From Actinomadura luzonensis (GTDB lineage Bacteria; Actinomycetota; Actinomycetes; Streptosporangiales; Streptosporangiaceae), in NCBI RefSeq assembly GCF_022664455.2, contig NZ_JAKRKC020000001.1:1178001-1242000 (forward strand): a stretch of 64,000 nucleotides of DNA, read 5' to 3'. The notes under the pieces are model-generated. The model saw only the letters and a program-made list of their open reading frames with translations. It was not told the origin of the DNA and ran no database searches. Positions 50,278 through 61,740 of this stretch are shown in pieces. The translations under genes were made by a program, and so were the position numbers. Numbering within the stretch: the stretch's first letter is position 1; every line of letters begins with the position of its first letter.

Positions 50278-50880
50278 TCAGTCCCCCACGGCCCGCCTGG
50301 GCGGCTCCGCGTACTGGTCGAACAGGACGTCCTCGTGCAGCGCCGCGAGCTCGACCACCTCGGCCGACGGCTCCTCGACGACCTGGCGGCGCTGGCGGGC
50401 GCGGCGCTGGCGTTCGGCGGCGCGCGCCTGGCGGGCGCGTTCGCGGCGCTCCCGGTCCACGTGGACGGCGACCCGCAGCGAGCACAGGTAGCCCGCCGTC
50501 ACCAGCACGGACGGCGCCACCCCCCACCACGGGATCATCTGCACCGCGGCCGTGACGACGGAGGCCACCACCAGCAGCGCGCAGAAGAACAGCAGCCGGC
50601 GCCGCCGCGCCACGATGATCGCCCGCCGCCGCAGCCGGAACTGCCGGACGTCGACCTTCTCGAACTCGCCGGTCATCGGGCCGGCGCCGTCGTCCTCGTA
50701 GCCTTCGGCCGCCGCGGCGGCCGCCAGGTTCTCGAGGTCGGGGAGCTGGTGCTCGCCGGTGTAGTACTCCTCGAGCTCGGCCAGCTCGGCGAGGTTGGTC
50801 TTGTCCTTGCGCAGCCACATCGGGATGAGGACGCACAGCCACATCACCACGATGGCGAGGTAGAGGAGGACGCTGCTCAC
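50278..50880 (-). CDS. conserved membrane protein (Rv0996-like position)
   Basis: A 200-residue protein. An N-terminal membrane helix (VLLYLAIVVMWLCVLIPMWL) is followed by an acidic cytosolic stretch (LEEYYTGEHQLPDLENLAAAAAAE), two further hydrophobic segments (about 97-140) and a long Arg-rich helix (VDRERRERARQARAAERQRRARQRR). The GTG at 50880 is set by GGAGG 5 bases upstream. The same kind of protein lies beside rimJ, moeA and galU in mycobacteria. The function is unknown. Confidence 0.82.
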   Translation of the reverse strand: MSSVLLYLAIVVMWLCVLIPMWLRKDKTNLAELAELEEYYTGEHQLPDLENLAAAAAAEGYEDDGAGPMTGEFEKVDVRQFRLRRRAIIVARRRRLLFFCALLVVASVVTAAVQMIPWWGVAPSVLVTAGYLCSLRVAVHVDRERRERARQARAAERQRRARQRRQVVEEPSAEVVELAALHEDVLFDQYAEPPRRAVGD

Positions 50881-51004
50881 GACCACCTCCGGGCAGCATG
50901 AAGACGCGTGTGGGTTCGTTGCGTCTTCAATCTGCTCACGTCACGCACCGTAAGACCGCGTGTCACTGATTGACGAGCATTCGGTGCGGTGTGTCGCGAG
51001 ATCG

Positions 51005-51658
51005 TCAAACCTCTTCGACGGAGGACCCCCCGCGAGCCGCTGACTCGCGCGCGCGACGCCACTGCACGAGCAGCCCGCCGGGTACGTCCTCGACGGTCAG
51101 CGCGTAGCAGATGTGGTCGCGCCAGGCTCCGTCGATGTGGAGTTGGCGACGCCGAATGCCTTCTTCCCTGAATCCGAGTTTCTCAACCACCCTACGGCTG
51201 GCGTGGTTCTCGGGGCGGATGTTCGCCTCCAGCCGATGCAAACCGGTGGTGAAAAAGCAGTGGTCGACGGCCATGGCGAGGGCGGTGGGGGTGATCCCGC
51301 GGCCGGCCATCTTGCCGTCGATCCAGTATCCGACCTGGGCAGAACGGGCGGATCCCCACACGATGGCGCCCACGGTGAGCTGCCCCGCGAAGCGCCCCTC
51401 GTACGTGACCACCCACGGCAGCGCGAGCCCCTGCCGCGCCTCCCGCCGCAGCGTGCCGACCATGGACACGTACGGACCGAGCCCCGTCCTGAACAGCGGC
51501 GTCTCCGGGTTGCTCGGCTCCCAGGGACGCAGCCAGTCGGCGTTGCGCAGCCTGGTCTCGCGCCACACGCGTACGTCGCCCAACCGCAGCGGCCGGAGGC
51601 CCACCGGCCCTTCGTTGAGGTTCACCGGCCAGCCACGAAGTCGATCCACAACACTCAT
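51005..51658 (-). CDS. GNAT N-acetyltransferase, RimJ/RimL type
   Basis: A 217-residue acetyltransferase. VGLRPLRLGDVRVWRETRLRNADWLRPWEP is the RimJ-type N-terminus. The acetyl-CoA site is in QVGYWIDGKMAGRGITPTALAMAVDHCF, and LHRLEANIRPENHASRRVVEKLGFREEGIRRRQLHIDGAWRDHICY completes the fold. It probably acetylates a protein N-terminus, by family knowledge; the target is not known. ATG 51658, ATG 51661 and a GTG shortly after are all close to GGGGGG, so the exact start is open. It lies next to the molybdopterin genes, as in mycobacteria. Confidence 0.88.
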   Translation of the reverse strand: MSVVDRLRGWPVNLNEGPVGLRPLRLGDVRVWRETRLRNADWLRPWEPSNPETPLFRTGLGPYVSMVGTLRREARQGLALPWVVTYEGRFAGQLTVGAIVWGSARSAQVGYWIDGKMAGRGITPTALAMAVDHCFFTTGLHRLEANIRPENHASRRVVEKLGFREEGIRRRQLHIDGAWRDHICYALTVEDVPGGLLVQWRRARESAARGGSSVEEV

Positions 51659-51706
51659 CATCCCCCCAACGGGCACGATGTCGCCACGCGCGGATCGAAG
51701 TCGCGC

Positions 51707-52192
51707 TCAGCGCGGGTGATCTCCGCCCCGGATCTGCTCGACGGCGTGCCGCAGGATCGGGGCGAGCACGGCGACGCCGTCCCGTACGCCGCCGGACGAG
51801 CCGGGCAGGTTGACCACGAGCGTGTCGCCCGCCTGTCCGGCGAGCCCGCGCGACAGGATGGACGTGGGCACCTTCTCGCGGTTCGCCTGCCTGATGGCCT
51901 CGGCGATGCCCGGTATCTCCCGGGAGATCACCCGGGCGGTCATCTCGGGCGTGAGGTCCATCGGCGTCAGCCCGGTGCCTCCGGTGGTCACGACGACCTC
52001 GTAGCCGCCGAGGACCCCGTCGCGCAGCGCCATCTCCACGGGCTCGCCGTCGGGCACCACGACGGGGCCGTCGACGACGTCGCAGCCGGCCTCGTCGCGC
52101 AACAACCGGACGAGCAGCGGCCCGGATTTATCCTCATAAATCCCGGCCGACGCCCGGTTCGACACCGTGATCACCAGTGCCCGTATGATCAT
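51707..52192 (-). CDS. MogA/MoaB-family molybdopterin adenylyltransferase
   Basis: A 161-residue protein of the MogA/MoaB family, which adenylates molybdopterin before molybdenum insertion by MoeA. ITVSNRASAGIYEDKSGPLL, VVVTTGGTGLTPMDLTPE and GDTLVVNLPGSSGGVRDGV are the substrate-binding motifs. The ATG overlaps the moaC stop (ATGA), so moeA, moaC and this gene form a tightly coupled three-gene set. MogA or MoaB cannot be told apart by eye. Confidence 0.9.
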   Translation of the reverse strand: MIIRALVITVSNRASAGIYEDKSGPLLVRLLRDEAGCDVVDGPVVVPDGEPVEMALRDGVLGGYEVVVTTGGTGLTPMDLTPEMTARVISREIPGIAEAIRQANREKVPTSILSRGLAGQAGDTLVVNLPGSSGGVRDGVAVLAPILRHAVEQIRGGDHPR

Positions 52193-52668
52193 TCCGGCTG
52201 CTCCCGCGTCCACCGGCCGGTCTTGCCGCCCAGCTTTTCCTCCACCCGCACGTCGGTGATCACCGCGGCCGGGTCAACGGCCTTGACCATGTCGATCAAC
52301 GCCAGCGCCGCCACCGACACCGCCGTCAGCGCCTCCATCTCCACGCCGGTGCGGTCGGCCGTCTTCACCCGGCACGTGATCGCGACCCCCCAGTCCTCGA
52401 CGTCCAGCGTGACCTTGACGCCGTGCAGCGCGATCGGATGGCAGAGCGGGATCAGGTCCGGCGTACGTTTCGCCCCCATGATCCCCGCGATCCGCGCGAC
52501 GCCGAGCGCGTCGCCCTTGGGCACCTCGCCCGAGCGCAGCAGCTCGACGGTCTCGGCCGACAGCAGCACCCGGCCGGTCGCGACGGCGCTGCGCGCGGAG
52601 ACGTCCTTGGCGGAGACGTCCACCATGCGGGCGGCTCCGCTCTCGTCGACATGGGTCAGGCCGCTCAC
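52189..52668 (-). CDS. moaC: cyclic pyranopterin monophosphate synthase MoaC
   Basis: A 159-residue enzyme that converts the MoaA product to cyclic pyranopterin monophosphate in molybdenum-cofactor synthesis. LTHVDESGAARMVDVSAKDVSARSAVATGRV, the catalytic-region LIPLCHPIALHGV, VKTADRTGVEMEALTAVSVAALALIDMVKA and the C-terminal VRVEEKLGGKTG are all present at normal length. The GTG start overlaps the moeA stop (GTGA). No moaA, moaD or moaE is in the window, so those steps are encoded elsewhere. Confidence 0.95.
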   Translation of the reverse strand: MSGLTHVDESGAARMVDVSAKDVSARSAVATGRVLLSAETVELLRSGEVPKGDALGVARIAGIMGAKRTPDLIPLCHPIALHGVKVTLDVEDWGVAITCRVKTADRTGVEMEALTAVSVAALALIDMVKAVDPAAVITDVRVEEKLGGKTGRWTREQPE

Positions 52669-53910
52669 AGCCGGATCACCTCCACCTGGGCCCCGCCGGG
52701 CACCTCGGTCACGTCCTCGGGCACCACGATCAGCGCGTTGGCCGAGGCCAGCGCGGCGAGCTGGTGCGAGCCCTGCCCGTGGACCGGCGACACCGTGCCG
52801 TCGGCGGCGAGCACGCCCCGCAGGTACGACCGCCGCCCCGCGGGCGAGCGCAGCGCCCCGGTGACGTACGCGGCGACCGTCTCCGGCATCCGCGCCGGCA
52901 GCCCGCGCATCTTGTCCAGAGCCGGCCGGACGAACAGCACGAACGACACGAACGACGACACCGGATTGCCGGGCAGCGCGAAGATCGGCACCTGGTCGTC
53001 CCCCAGCACGCCGAACCCCTGCGGCATGCCGGGCTGCATCGCCACCTTCTCGAAGCGGACCGTGCCGAGCGGCGACAGGGCCTCCTTGACGGGCTCGTAC
53101 GCGCCCATCGACACCCCGCCGCTGGTGATGATGGCGTCGGCCCGCACCAGGTCGGTGTCGAGCCGGTCGAGCAGCACGGCCGGATCGTCGCCGACCGCCC
53201 CGGCGCGGAACGCCTCGCCGCCCGCCTCCCGCACCGCGGCGGCCAGCGTGAAGCTGTTGGAGTCCCAGATCTGGCCGGGGCCGAGCTGCCCGCCGGGCTC
53301 CACCAGCTCGGCGCCGGTGGCGATGACCACGACCCGGGGCCGCGGGCGCGCCAGCACCCGCCGCCGTCCCACTCCCGCGATGATGCCGAGCTGCGCGGCC
53401 CCGATGAGGGTGCCCGGCTTGAGCACGACCTCGCCGGCCTGGACGTCCTCGCCGGCCCGGCGGATCGCGTTGCCCGGCCGGGCGGAGCGGTCGATGCGGA
53501 CGGAGACCGTCCCGCCGTCCGTCCACTCCACCGGCACGACGGCGTCGGCACCGGCCGGCAGCGGCGCTCCGGTCATGATGCGGACGGCGTGACCCGGTCC
53601 GACGGCACGCAGCTCGTCGGACCCGGCCGCGACGTCGTCGATCACCGGCAATGTCACCGGAACGTCGGATATATCAACAGCCCGAACGGCATAGCCGTCC
53701 ATGGCCGAATTGTCGAACGGCGGCAGCGGAACCGGCGAGGACACCTCCTCGGCCAGCGTCGCCCCCAGCGCCTGCTCCACGTCGAGCTCGATGGGCGCCA
53801 GCGGGCGCACGGTGGCCAGGATGTCCGCCAGATGCGCCTCCACCGGCTTCAGCGGACCTGCGGCCCCGTGGTGATCACCCGCGTGCGGCGACCCGCCCGT
53901 CCCCGACGGA

Positions 53911-53924
<14 letters not shown>
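52665..53924 (-). CDS. moeA: molybdopterin molybdenumtransferase MoeA
   Basis: A 419-residue enzyme that inserts molybdate into adenylated molybdopterin. The conserved SPVPLPPFDNSAMDGYAVR, IMTGAPLPAGADAVVPVE, ITSGGVSMGAYEPVKEAL, KVAMQPGMPQGFG and FALPGNPVSSFVSF motifs are intact and in order. The first ~25 residues are a variable Gly/His-rich tail. It starts 14 bases inside the galU gene, an overlap that suggests joint transcription with galU although the functions are unrelated. moaC and a mogA-type gene follow by 4-base overlaps. Confidence 0.95.
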
Positions 53925-54813
<889 letters not shown>

Positions 54814-54837
54814 GAGTAGACCCTAGTGGAGGGACCT

Positions 54838-55407
54838 GTGAACAAGACGAACCTCCGTCGTCAGGTGAATGCGGCGCGCGCCTCCCTCTCCCCGGAGCAA
54901 CTGCGCGCAAACGCCATCAAGACCCGCGAAACGCTGCTCGACCAGCCGTGGGTCCAAATGGCCGGATTGGTGGCCTGCTACTGGTCGACGGGGGTGGAGC
55001 CGGAGACGCACGGGCTCGTGTTCGCTCTCTGGAAACATGGAGCCACCGTCATGCTGCCGGTCCTGCGTGCCGACAATGACCTGGATTGGGCGGTGTACGA
55101 CGGGCCGGACACCCTCGCGCCCGGCCGCTACGGGCTCATGGAGCCGGTGGACACCCGCCGCGGCGTCGACGCCGTCCGCACCGCCGCGCTCGTGATCGTG
55201 CCCGCGCTGGCCGTCGCCCGCAAGAGCGGCGTGCGCCTCGGCCGCGGCGGCGGCTCCTACGACCGCGCCCTGGCCCGGGTCGGCCCGAACGTCCCCACCG
55301 TGGCCCTGCTGCACTCCGGCGAGCTGCTCGACGACGTGCCCGCCGAGCCGCACGACCAGCCGGTCCGCTTTGCGATGACCCCCGAAGGACTCACTACTCT
55401 TATGTGA
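54838..55407 (+). CDS. 5-formyltetrahydrofolate cyclo-ligase
   Basis: A 189-residue enzyme that converts 5-formyl-THF to 5,10-methenyl-THF with ATP. The N-terminal LRRQVNAARASLSPEQLRANA, the substrate site near VACYWSTGVEPET, and the nucleotide-binding loop KSGVRLGRGGGSYDRALAR are clear. The GTG at 54838 is chosen over the GTG at 54826 because a GGAGGG SD precedes it. It is divergent from galU. The antiporter gene follows after 23 bases and probably shares its message. Confidence 0.92.
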   Translation: MNKTNLRRQVNAARASLSPEQLRANAIKTRETLLDQPWVQMAGLVACYWSTGVEPETHGLVFALWKHGATVMLPVLRADNDLDWAVYDGPDTLAPGRYGLMEPVDTRRGVDAVRTAALVIVPALAVARKSGVRLGRGGGSYDRALARVGPNVPTVALLHSGELLDDVPAEPHDQPVRFAMTPEGLTTLM

Positions 55408-55430
55408 ACACAGGGACGAGAGGGGGGCGG

Positions 55431-56936
55431 ATGACGCATGATGTCTGGCTACTCGTCGGCGCAGCAATCGTCATCGCGGCCATCGCGTCCGTCCGCGTCG
55501 CGCACCTCAGTGGGCTCCCCAGTCTCCTTCTCTTCCTCGGGTTCGGCCTGGTCCTGGGCGACTTCGGGTTCGGGCTGTCGTTCCAGAGCCCGCTGCTCGC
55601 CCAGCAGATCGGGCTGACCGCGCTCGCGCTGATCCTGGCCGAAGGCGGTCTGACCACCACCTGGTCGCACGTCCGGCGGTCGGTGCCGATGGCGTTGATC
55701 ATGGCGCTGCTCGGCGTGACGGTCAGCATCGTGGTCGTCGCGCTGGCCGTCCAGGGGCTCCTCGGCCTCGACACCAACACCGCGCTGCTGCTCGGCGCGG
55801 TCCTGGCCTCCACGGACGCGGCCGCGGTCTTCTCCGTGCTGCGCCGCCTGCCGCTGCCGTCGCGGCTCGCGGGCATCTTGGAGGCCGAGTCGGGCTTCAA
55901 CGACGCCCCCACCGTCATCGCCGTGACGCTGCTCAGCAGCGCCGCCGGCCACGCGCCCGACGTGGGAACGTTCCTGCTGGAGACCACACTCGAGCTCGTC
56001 ATCGGCGCCGGGGTAGGCCTCGCCGTGGGGCCCGCGGGCGCGTACACGCTGCGCCGCGTCGCCCTGCCCGCCTCCGGCCTCTACCCGCTCGCGGTGCTCG
56101 CGCTCACCTTCGTCTCGTACGGCGGCGCCGTGCTGCTGCACGGCTCGGGCTTCCTGGCGGTGTACCTGACGGCCTTGATCCTCGGCAACTCGCGGCTGCC
56201 GCACCGGGCGGCCACCCGCGGGTTCGCCGAGGGCGCAGCCTGGCTGGCGCAGATCGGGCTGTTCGTGATGCTCGGCATGATGGCCAGCCACAAGGAGATG
56301 CCGTCCGCGGTCGTTCCCGGGCTGATCACCGGGACCGTCCTGGTGCTTCTCGCCCGGCCGCTGTCCGTGCTGGTCAGCTCCGCGTTCGCGTGGGCGGTGC
56401 GGCTGGGCTGGGTGCCCTGGCGCGAACAGGCGTTCCTGTCCTGGGCGGGGCTGCGCGGCGCGATCCCCATCGTGCTCGCGACCATCCCCTGGGCGGCCGG
56501 CGTCGAGGGCTCGAAGGAGATCTTCAACCAGGTCTTCGTGATCGTCATCGTGTTCACGCTGCTGCAGGGGCCGACGCTGCCGTTCGTGGCCCGCGTCCTC
56601 GGCGTGGCCGCGCCCGGCGAGGCACACGACCTGTCGGTGGAGTCCGCTCCCCTGGAGGAACTCAAGGCGGACCTGCTGCAGGTCAAGGTGCCGCCCGGCT
56701 CCCGGCTGCACGGCGTCGAGATCTTCGAGCTGCGGCTCCCCGCCGGCGCCCAGGTGACCCTGGTCGTGCGTGACGGCAAATCGTTCGTGCCCGGCGACAC
56801 CACCCGCATCCGCTCCGACGACCAGCTCCTCCTCGTCACCACGGCCGCCTGCCGCGAGCAGGTCGAACGCCGCCTGCGCGCCGTCAGCCGCAGCGGCAAG
56901 CTGGCGGGTTGGTACGGGGAGCGGGGGTTGGAATAG
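55431..56936 (+). CDS. potassium/proton antiporter (CPA family, TrkA_C domain)
   Basis: A 501-residue protein. About 12 hydrophobic segments form a CPA-type transporter (LLLGAVLASTDAAAVFSVLRRLPLPSRLAGILEAESGFNDAP contains the ion-binding Asp residues). A C-terminal cytosolic RCK/TrkA_C domain follows (about 405-490; VPPGSRLHGVEIFELRLPAGAQVTLVVRDGKSFVPGDTTRIRSDDQLLLVT). This is the NhaP2/CvrA form that exchanges K+ or Na+ for protons. The ATG lies after GGGGGGCGG. It is 23 bases from the cyclo-ligase gene. An FmdB gene follows. Confidence 0.92.
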   Translation: MTHDVWLLVGAAIVIAAIASVRVAHLSGLPSLLLFLGFGLVLGDFGFGLSFQSPLLAQQIGLTALALILAEGGLTTTWSHVRRSVPMALIMALLGVTVSIVVVALAVQGLLGLDTNTALLLGAVLASTDAAAVFSVLRRLPLPSRLAGILEAESGFNDAPTVIAVTLLSSAAGHAPDVGTFLLETTLELVIGAGVGLAVGPAGAYTLRRVALPASGLYPLAVLALTFVSYGGAVLLHGSGFLAVYLTALILGNSRLPHRAATRGFAEGAAWLAQIGLFVMLGMMASHKEMPSAVVPGLITGTVLVLLARPLSVLVSSAFAWAVRLGWVPWREQAFLSWAGLRGAIPIVLATIPWAAGVEGSKEIFNQVFVIVIVFTLLQGPTLPFVARVLGVAAPGEAHDLSVESAPLEELKADLLQVKVPPGSRLHGVEIFELRLPAGAQVTLVVRDGKSFVPGDTTRIRSDDQLLLVTTAACREQVERRLRAVSRSGKLAGWYGERGLE

Positions 56937-57005
56937 GTGTTTGACCGCATCGGTTACCATTAGCAGTCGCAACGCTCGAGTGCCAGAGTCTGTAGGAGGA
57001 GCCGC

Positions 57006-57326
57006 GTGCCGACTTACCAGTACGCCTGTAACGACTGCGGTGAGCAGCTCGAGGTCGTCCAGAAGTTCACGGACGACGCGTTGACGGTGTGCCCGAAGTG
57101 CGAAGGCAACCTGCGGAAGGTCTTCTCTGCGGTGGGCATCGTGTTCAAGGGCTCCGGCTTCTACCGGACCGACAACCGCACGTCGTCCCCGTCTTCGTCG
57201 GCCTCGTCGTCGAACGGGTCGTCGTCCGGCAACGGGTCGTCGAAGTCGTCGGAGAGCAAGTCCTCCTCGGACTCCTCCAGCTCGTCGTCCAGCTCCACGC
57301 CGGCCCCCGCCGCCGCCTCCAGCTGA
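57006..57326 (+). CDS. FmdB-type zinc-ribbon protein with Ser-rich tail
   Basis: A 106-residue protein. The zinc ribbon has Cys8, Cys11, Cys29 and Cys32 (YACNDCGE ... TVCPKCEG), then VFKGSGFYRTDNR. Residues 60-100 are almost only Ser with Lys, Gly and Asn, a disordered tail of low complexity. FmdB-type proteins are named from a formamidase operon but act unknown; in mycobacteria the equivalent sits at the same place beside the cyclo-ligase gene. The GTG at 57006 follows TAGGAGGAG. Confidence 0.9.
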   Translation: MPTYQYACNDCGEQLEVVQKFTDDALTVCPKCEGNLRKVFSAVGIVFKGSGFYRTDNRTSSPSSSASSSNGSSSGNGSSKSSESKSSSDSSSSSSSSTPAPAAASS

Positions 57327-57780
57327 CCCACCACCCCGCCGACCACCCCGAACGCGGCACACCGGCACCGGCACGCCCACCCTGCAGGGGCACCGCCACC
57401 CTGACGGCACCCTGACGGCACCTGACGGCAGCCGCCACCCGCCGGGGCGCCGCCGCTGCCGCGATGACCGGCAACCGCCACCGGCAGGGGCGCCGCCGGT
57501 GCCACGCGGACCCGCACAGCCGCCACCCGCGGGGCACTGCCGCCCCGCGGACCGGCCCTGCCCCGGACCGGCCCTGTCCACGGACCGCCCGCGTTCCAGG
57601 TCGGGCCCTGCCCGCGGACCGGCCCCGCTCTGGACCGGCCTCCTGCTCCGGACAGGCCCCGCTCTGCACCTCGCCCCTCACCCGGACGGGCACCGCTGAT
57701 CCCCCTGCACGGCCCCACTCAGCCACACCCCGCCACCCCCCCCATGGCGATCACCACAAGCGAGCCTCGCCACGAGCCCC
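57327..57780. repeat. 454-base non-coding C-rich stretch with degenerate short repeats
   Basis: No supported gene. CCCTGACGGCAC-type units repeat at 57399-57430, CCGCCACCxGCxGGGGC units at about 57430-57500, and CGGACCGGCCCTG-like units about six times at 57555-57660. The strand is C-rich. It looks like slippage-derived repeat DNA between convergent genes, which could also terminate transcription. Confidence 0.6.
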
Positions 57781-59757
<1,977 letters not shown>

Positions 59758-59864
59758 CTACTCTTCGTACTGATGTTCTCACGCACCGCGACGAAGACCA
59801 GGTTATCCACAGAACGTCGCTCGGCCGACCCGGCCCCGCGAGCGATCCGGCTACTCTCTGCGCC

Positions 59865-60671
59865 ATGGTCACTCGCGCAGACATCGGCGTCATCGGCGGC
59901 TCCGGCTTCTACTCCCTCCTCGACGACGCCGAGGAGATAGAGCTCGCCACCCCGTACGGCCCACCGAGCGACGTCGTCACCGTCGGACGCATCGGCTCCC
60001 GTTCGGTGGCGTTCATCCCCCGGCACGGCCGCGATCACCGTTTCCCGCCCCACCGCATCCCCTACCGCGCCAATCTGTGGGCGCTGCGCTCCCTCGGCGT
60101 CCGCCAGGTGCTCGCGCCGAGCGCCGTAGGGTCCCTGCGGGCCGACTACGGCCCCGGCACCATGGTCATCCCCGATCAGCTGGTCGATCGCACCTCAGGC
60201 CGCGTCCAGACGTACTACGACATCGACGGAGCCGTGCACGTCTCCTTCGCCGATCCGTACTGCCCGTCGGGCAGAGCCGCGGCCGCTGGCACAGCCCGCG
60301 CCACCGGCTGGCCGACGGCCGACGCGGGCACCCTCGTCGTCATCGAGGGCCCCCGCTTCTCGACCCGCGCCGAGTCCCGGTGGTTCGCCTCGAACGGCTG
60401 GTCGATCGTCGGCATGACCGGTTTCCCCGAGGCGATCCTGGCCCGCGAGCTGGCTCTCTGCTACACGTCCCTCTGTCTCGTCACCGACCTCGACGCGGGC
60501 GTCGAGACGGGCCAGGGCGTGACCCACGACGAGGTCCTCGAGTTCTTCGCCCAGAACGTCACCCGCATGCGCTCCCTGGTCGCCACCACCGTCGAGGCCC
60601 TCCCCAAGGAACGCACCTGCCCCTGCGGCAGCGCCCTCGACGACCTCAAGCTCCCGTTCGACCTACCGTGA
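59865..60671 (+). CDS. S-methyl-5'-thioadenosine phosphorylase
   Basis: A 268-residue phosphorylase of the MtnP type that splits methylthioadenosine with phosphate in the salvage of methionine and adenine. IGVIGGSGFYSLLDD, PRHGRDHRFPPHRIPYRANLWAL, LAPSAVGSLR, VIEGPRFSTRAESRWF and IVGMTGFPEAILARELALCY are the conserved phosphate, ribose and base sites. It starts at ATG and is normal in length. The SAF-domain gene overlaps its stop by 4 bases. The divergent exporter gene is unrelated. Confidence 0.93.
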   Translation: MVTRADIGVIGGSGFYSLLDDAEEIELATPYGPPSDVVTVGRIGSRSVAFIPRHGRDHRFPPHRIPYRANLWALRSLGVRQVLAPSAVGSLRADYGPGTMVIPDQLVDRTSGRVQTYYDIDGAVHVSFADPYCPSGRAAAAGTARATGWPTADAGTLVVIEGPRFSTRAESRWFASNGWSIVGMTGFPEAILARELALCYTSLCLVTDLDAGVETGQGVTHDEVLEFFAQNVTRMRSLVATTVEALPKERTCPCGSALDDLKLPFDLP

Positions 60672-61312
60672 TCACGTCCTGGCTCGCCCGCTACGGCCGT
60701 CGCCGCCGCCTCATAGCGGCGGCGCTCGCCGCCCTCGCCGTCCTGTCCGCGTACGTGGCCACCCGCCCCACCCCGCCCACCACGGTCCTGGTGGCCGCGC
60801 ACGACCTCCCCGCCGGCCCGGTAACCGCGGCCGACCTCACGCCGGTCGCCCTCGACCACCCGCCCGCCGGCGCGATCCGCCGCCTCTCTCCCGCGACCCC
60901 GCACCACCTGACGTCCCCCATGCGCCGCGGCGAGCCGCTCACCGACGCCCGCCTCCTGAAAACCGCCTACACCCGCCTCCCGCCAGGCATGGTCGCCACC
61001 CCCATCCGCATCGACGACCCGGAGGTGGCCGCCCTCCTCTCCCCCGGCTCCACCATCAACCTCCTGGCCACCTGGCCCGACGCCACCGCCCCCGTGCCCG
61101 CCCGCACCGTCGCCGAAGCCGTAACCGTCATCACCATCCCGCCACCCCCACCGCCACGCCGGACGCCCATGGCCTCGTCCACCACCCCCCGCGGCACGCT
61201 CCTCCTCCTCGCCACCACCACGACGACCGCAGCCGCCCTGGCGACGGCCCAGGCGACCGCCCGCCTCTCCATCACCTTGCCGGCTCCCACCACCACAACT
61301 AACTCTGGGTAA
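60668..61312 (+). CDS. SAF-domain protein (CpaB/RcpC-like)
   Basis: A 214-residue protein. A short basic N-terminus and one membrane helix (RRRLIAAALAALAVLSAYVA) are followed by a SAF domain (TVLVAAHDLPAGPVTAADLTPVALDHPP ... RGEPLTDARLL), as in the pilus-assembly proteins CpaB/RcpC. A Pro-rich stretch (IPPPPPPRR) and a second hydrophobic region near the C-terminus (GTLLLLATTTTTAAALATAQA) follow. No pilus genes are adjacent. The GTG start overlaps the MTA-phosphorylase stop (GTGA). mscL follows after 23 bases. Confidence 0.88.
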   Translation: MITSWLARYGRRRRLIAAALAALAVLSAYVATRPTPPTTVLVAAHDLPAGPVTAADLTPVALDHPPAGAIRRLSPATPHHLTSPMRRGEPLTDARLLKTAYTRLPPGMVATPIRIDDPEVAALLSPGSTINLLATWPDATAPVPARTVAEAVTVITIPPPPPPRRTPMASSTTPRGTLLLLATTTTTAAALATAQATARLSITLPAPTTTTNSG

Positions 61313-61335
61313 TCATTCGACTACCATTCATCCTC

Positions 61336-61734
61336 ATGAACGGTTTCAAGAAATTCCTCATGCGGGGCAACGTCATCGACCTGGCCGTCGCCGTCGTCAT
61401 CGGCGCCGCCTTCAACGCGATCGTGCAATCCTTCGTGGCCGACCTGCTGACCCCGCTGATCTCCGCCTTCGGCGGACTGCCCGACTTCTCCTCACTGAAG
61501 ATCACTGTCGGCCGCTCGAACTTCATGTACGGCAACTTCCTCAACGCGATCGTCTCGTTCCTGCTGATCGCCGCGGTCGTCTACTTCCTCATCGTCAAGC
61601 CGTACACGCACTTCAAGGAACGCGCCGCCGCCAAGGTCGAGGCCACCACCCGCGACTGCCCCGAATGCCTGTCGGAGATCCCGAAGGCCGCCTCCCGCTG
61701 CGCCTTCTGCAGCACCCAGTTGACGGCGGCCTGA
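61336..61734 (+). CDS. mscL: large-conductance mechanosensitive channel MscL with C-terminal zinc ribbon
   Basis: A 132-residue channel subunit. The N-terminal FKKFLMRGNVIDLAVAVVIGAAFNAIV with the pore helix and the second helix (NFLNAIVSFLLIAAVVYFLIV) are typical; the channel opens on membrane tension. After KPYTHFKERAAAKVEATTR the usual C-terminal bundle is replaced by a ribbon with Cys108, Cys111, Cys122 and Cys125 (CPEC ... CAFC). It starts at ATG. It ends 6 bases from the convergent peptidase gene. Confidence 0.95.
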   Translation: MNGFKKFLMRGNVIDLAVAVVIGAAFNAIVQSFVADLLTPLISAFGGLPDFSSLKITVGRSNFMYGNFLNAIVSFLLIAAVVYFLIVKPYTHFKERAAAKVEATTRDCPECLSEIPKAASRCAFCSTQLTAA

Positions 61735-61740
61735 CGTACC

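Noticed and set aside
57395..57680. A CRISPR array in the repeat-rich stretch
   Set aside because: Repeats are short, degenerate and without regular spacers; no cas genes occur in the window.
59813..59821. A perfect TTATCCACA DnaA box between the exporter and the MTA-phosphorylase gene
   Set aside because: Only one copy is present, with no cluster and no dnaA/dnaN nearby. It may be chance, or at most a titration site.
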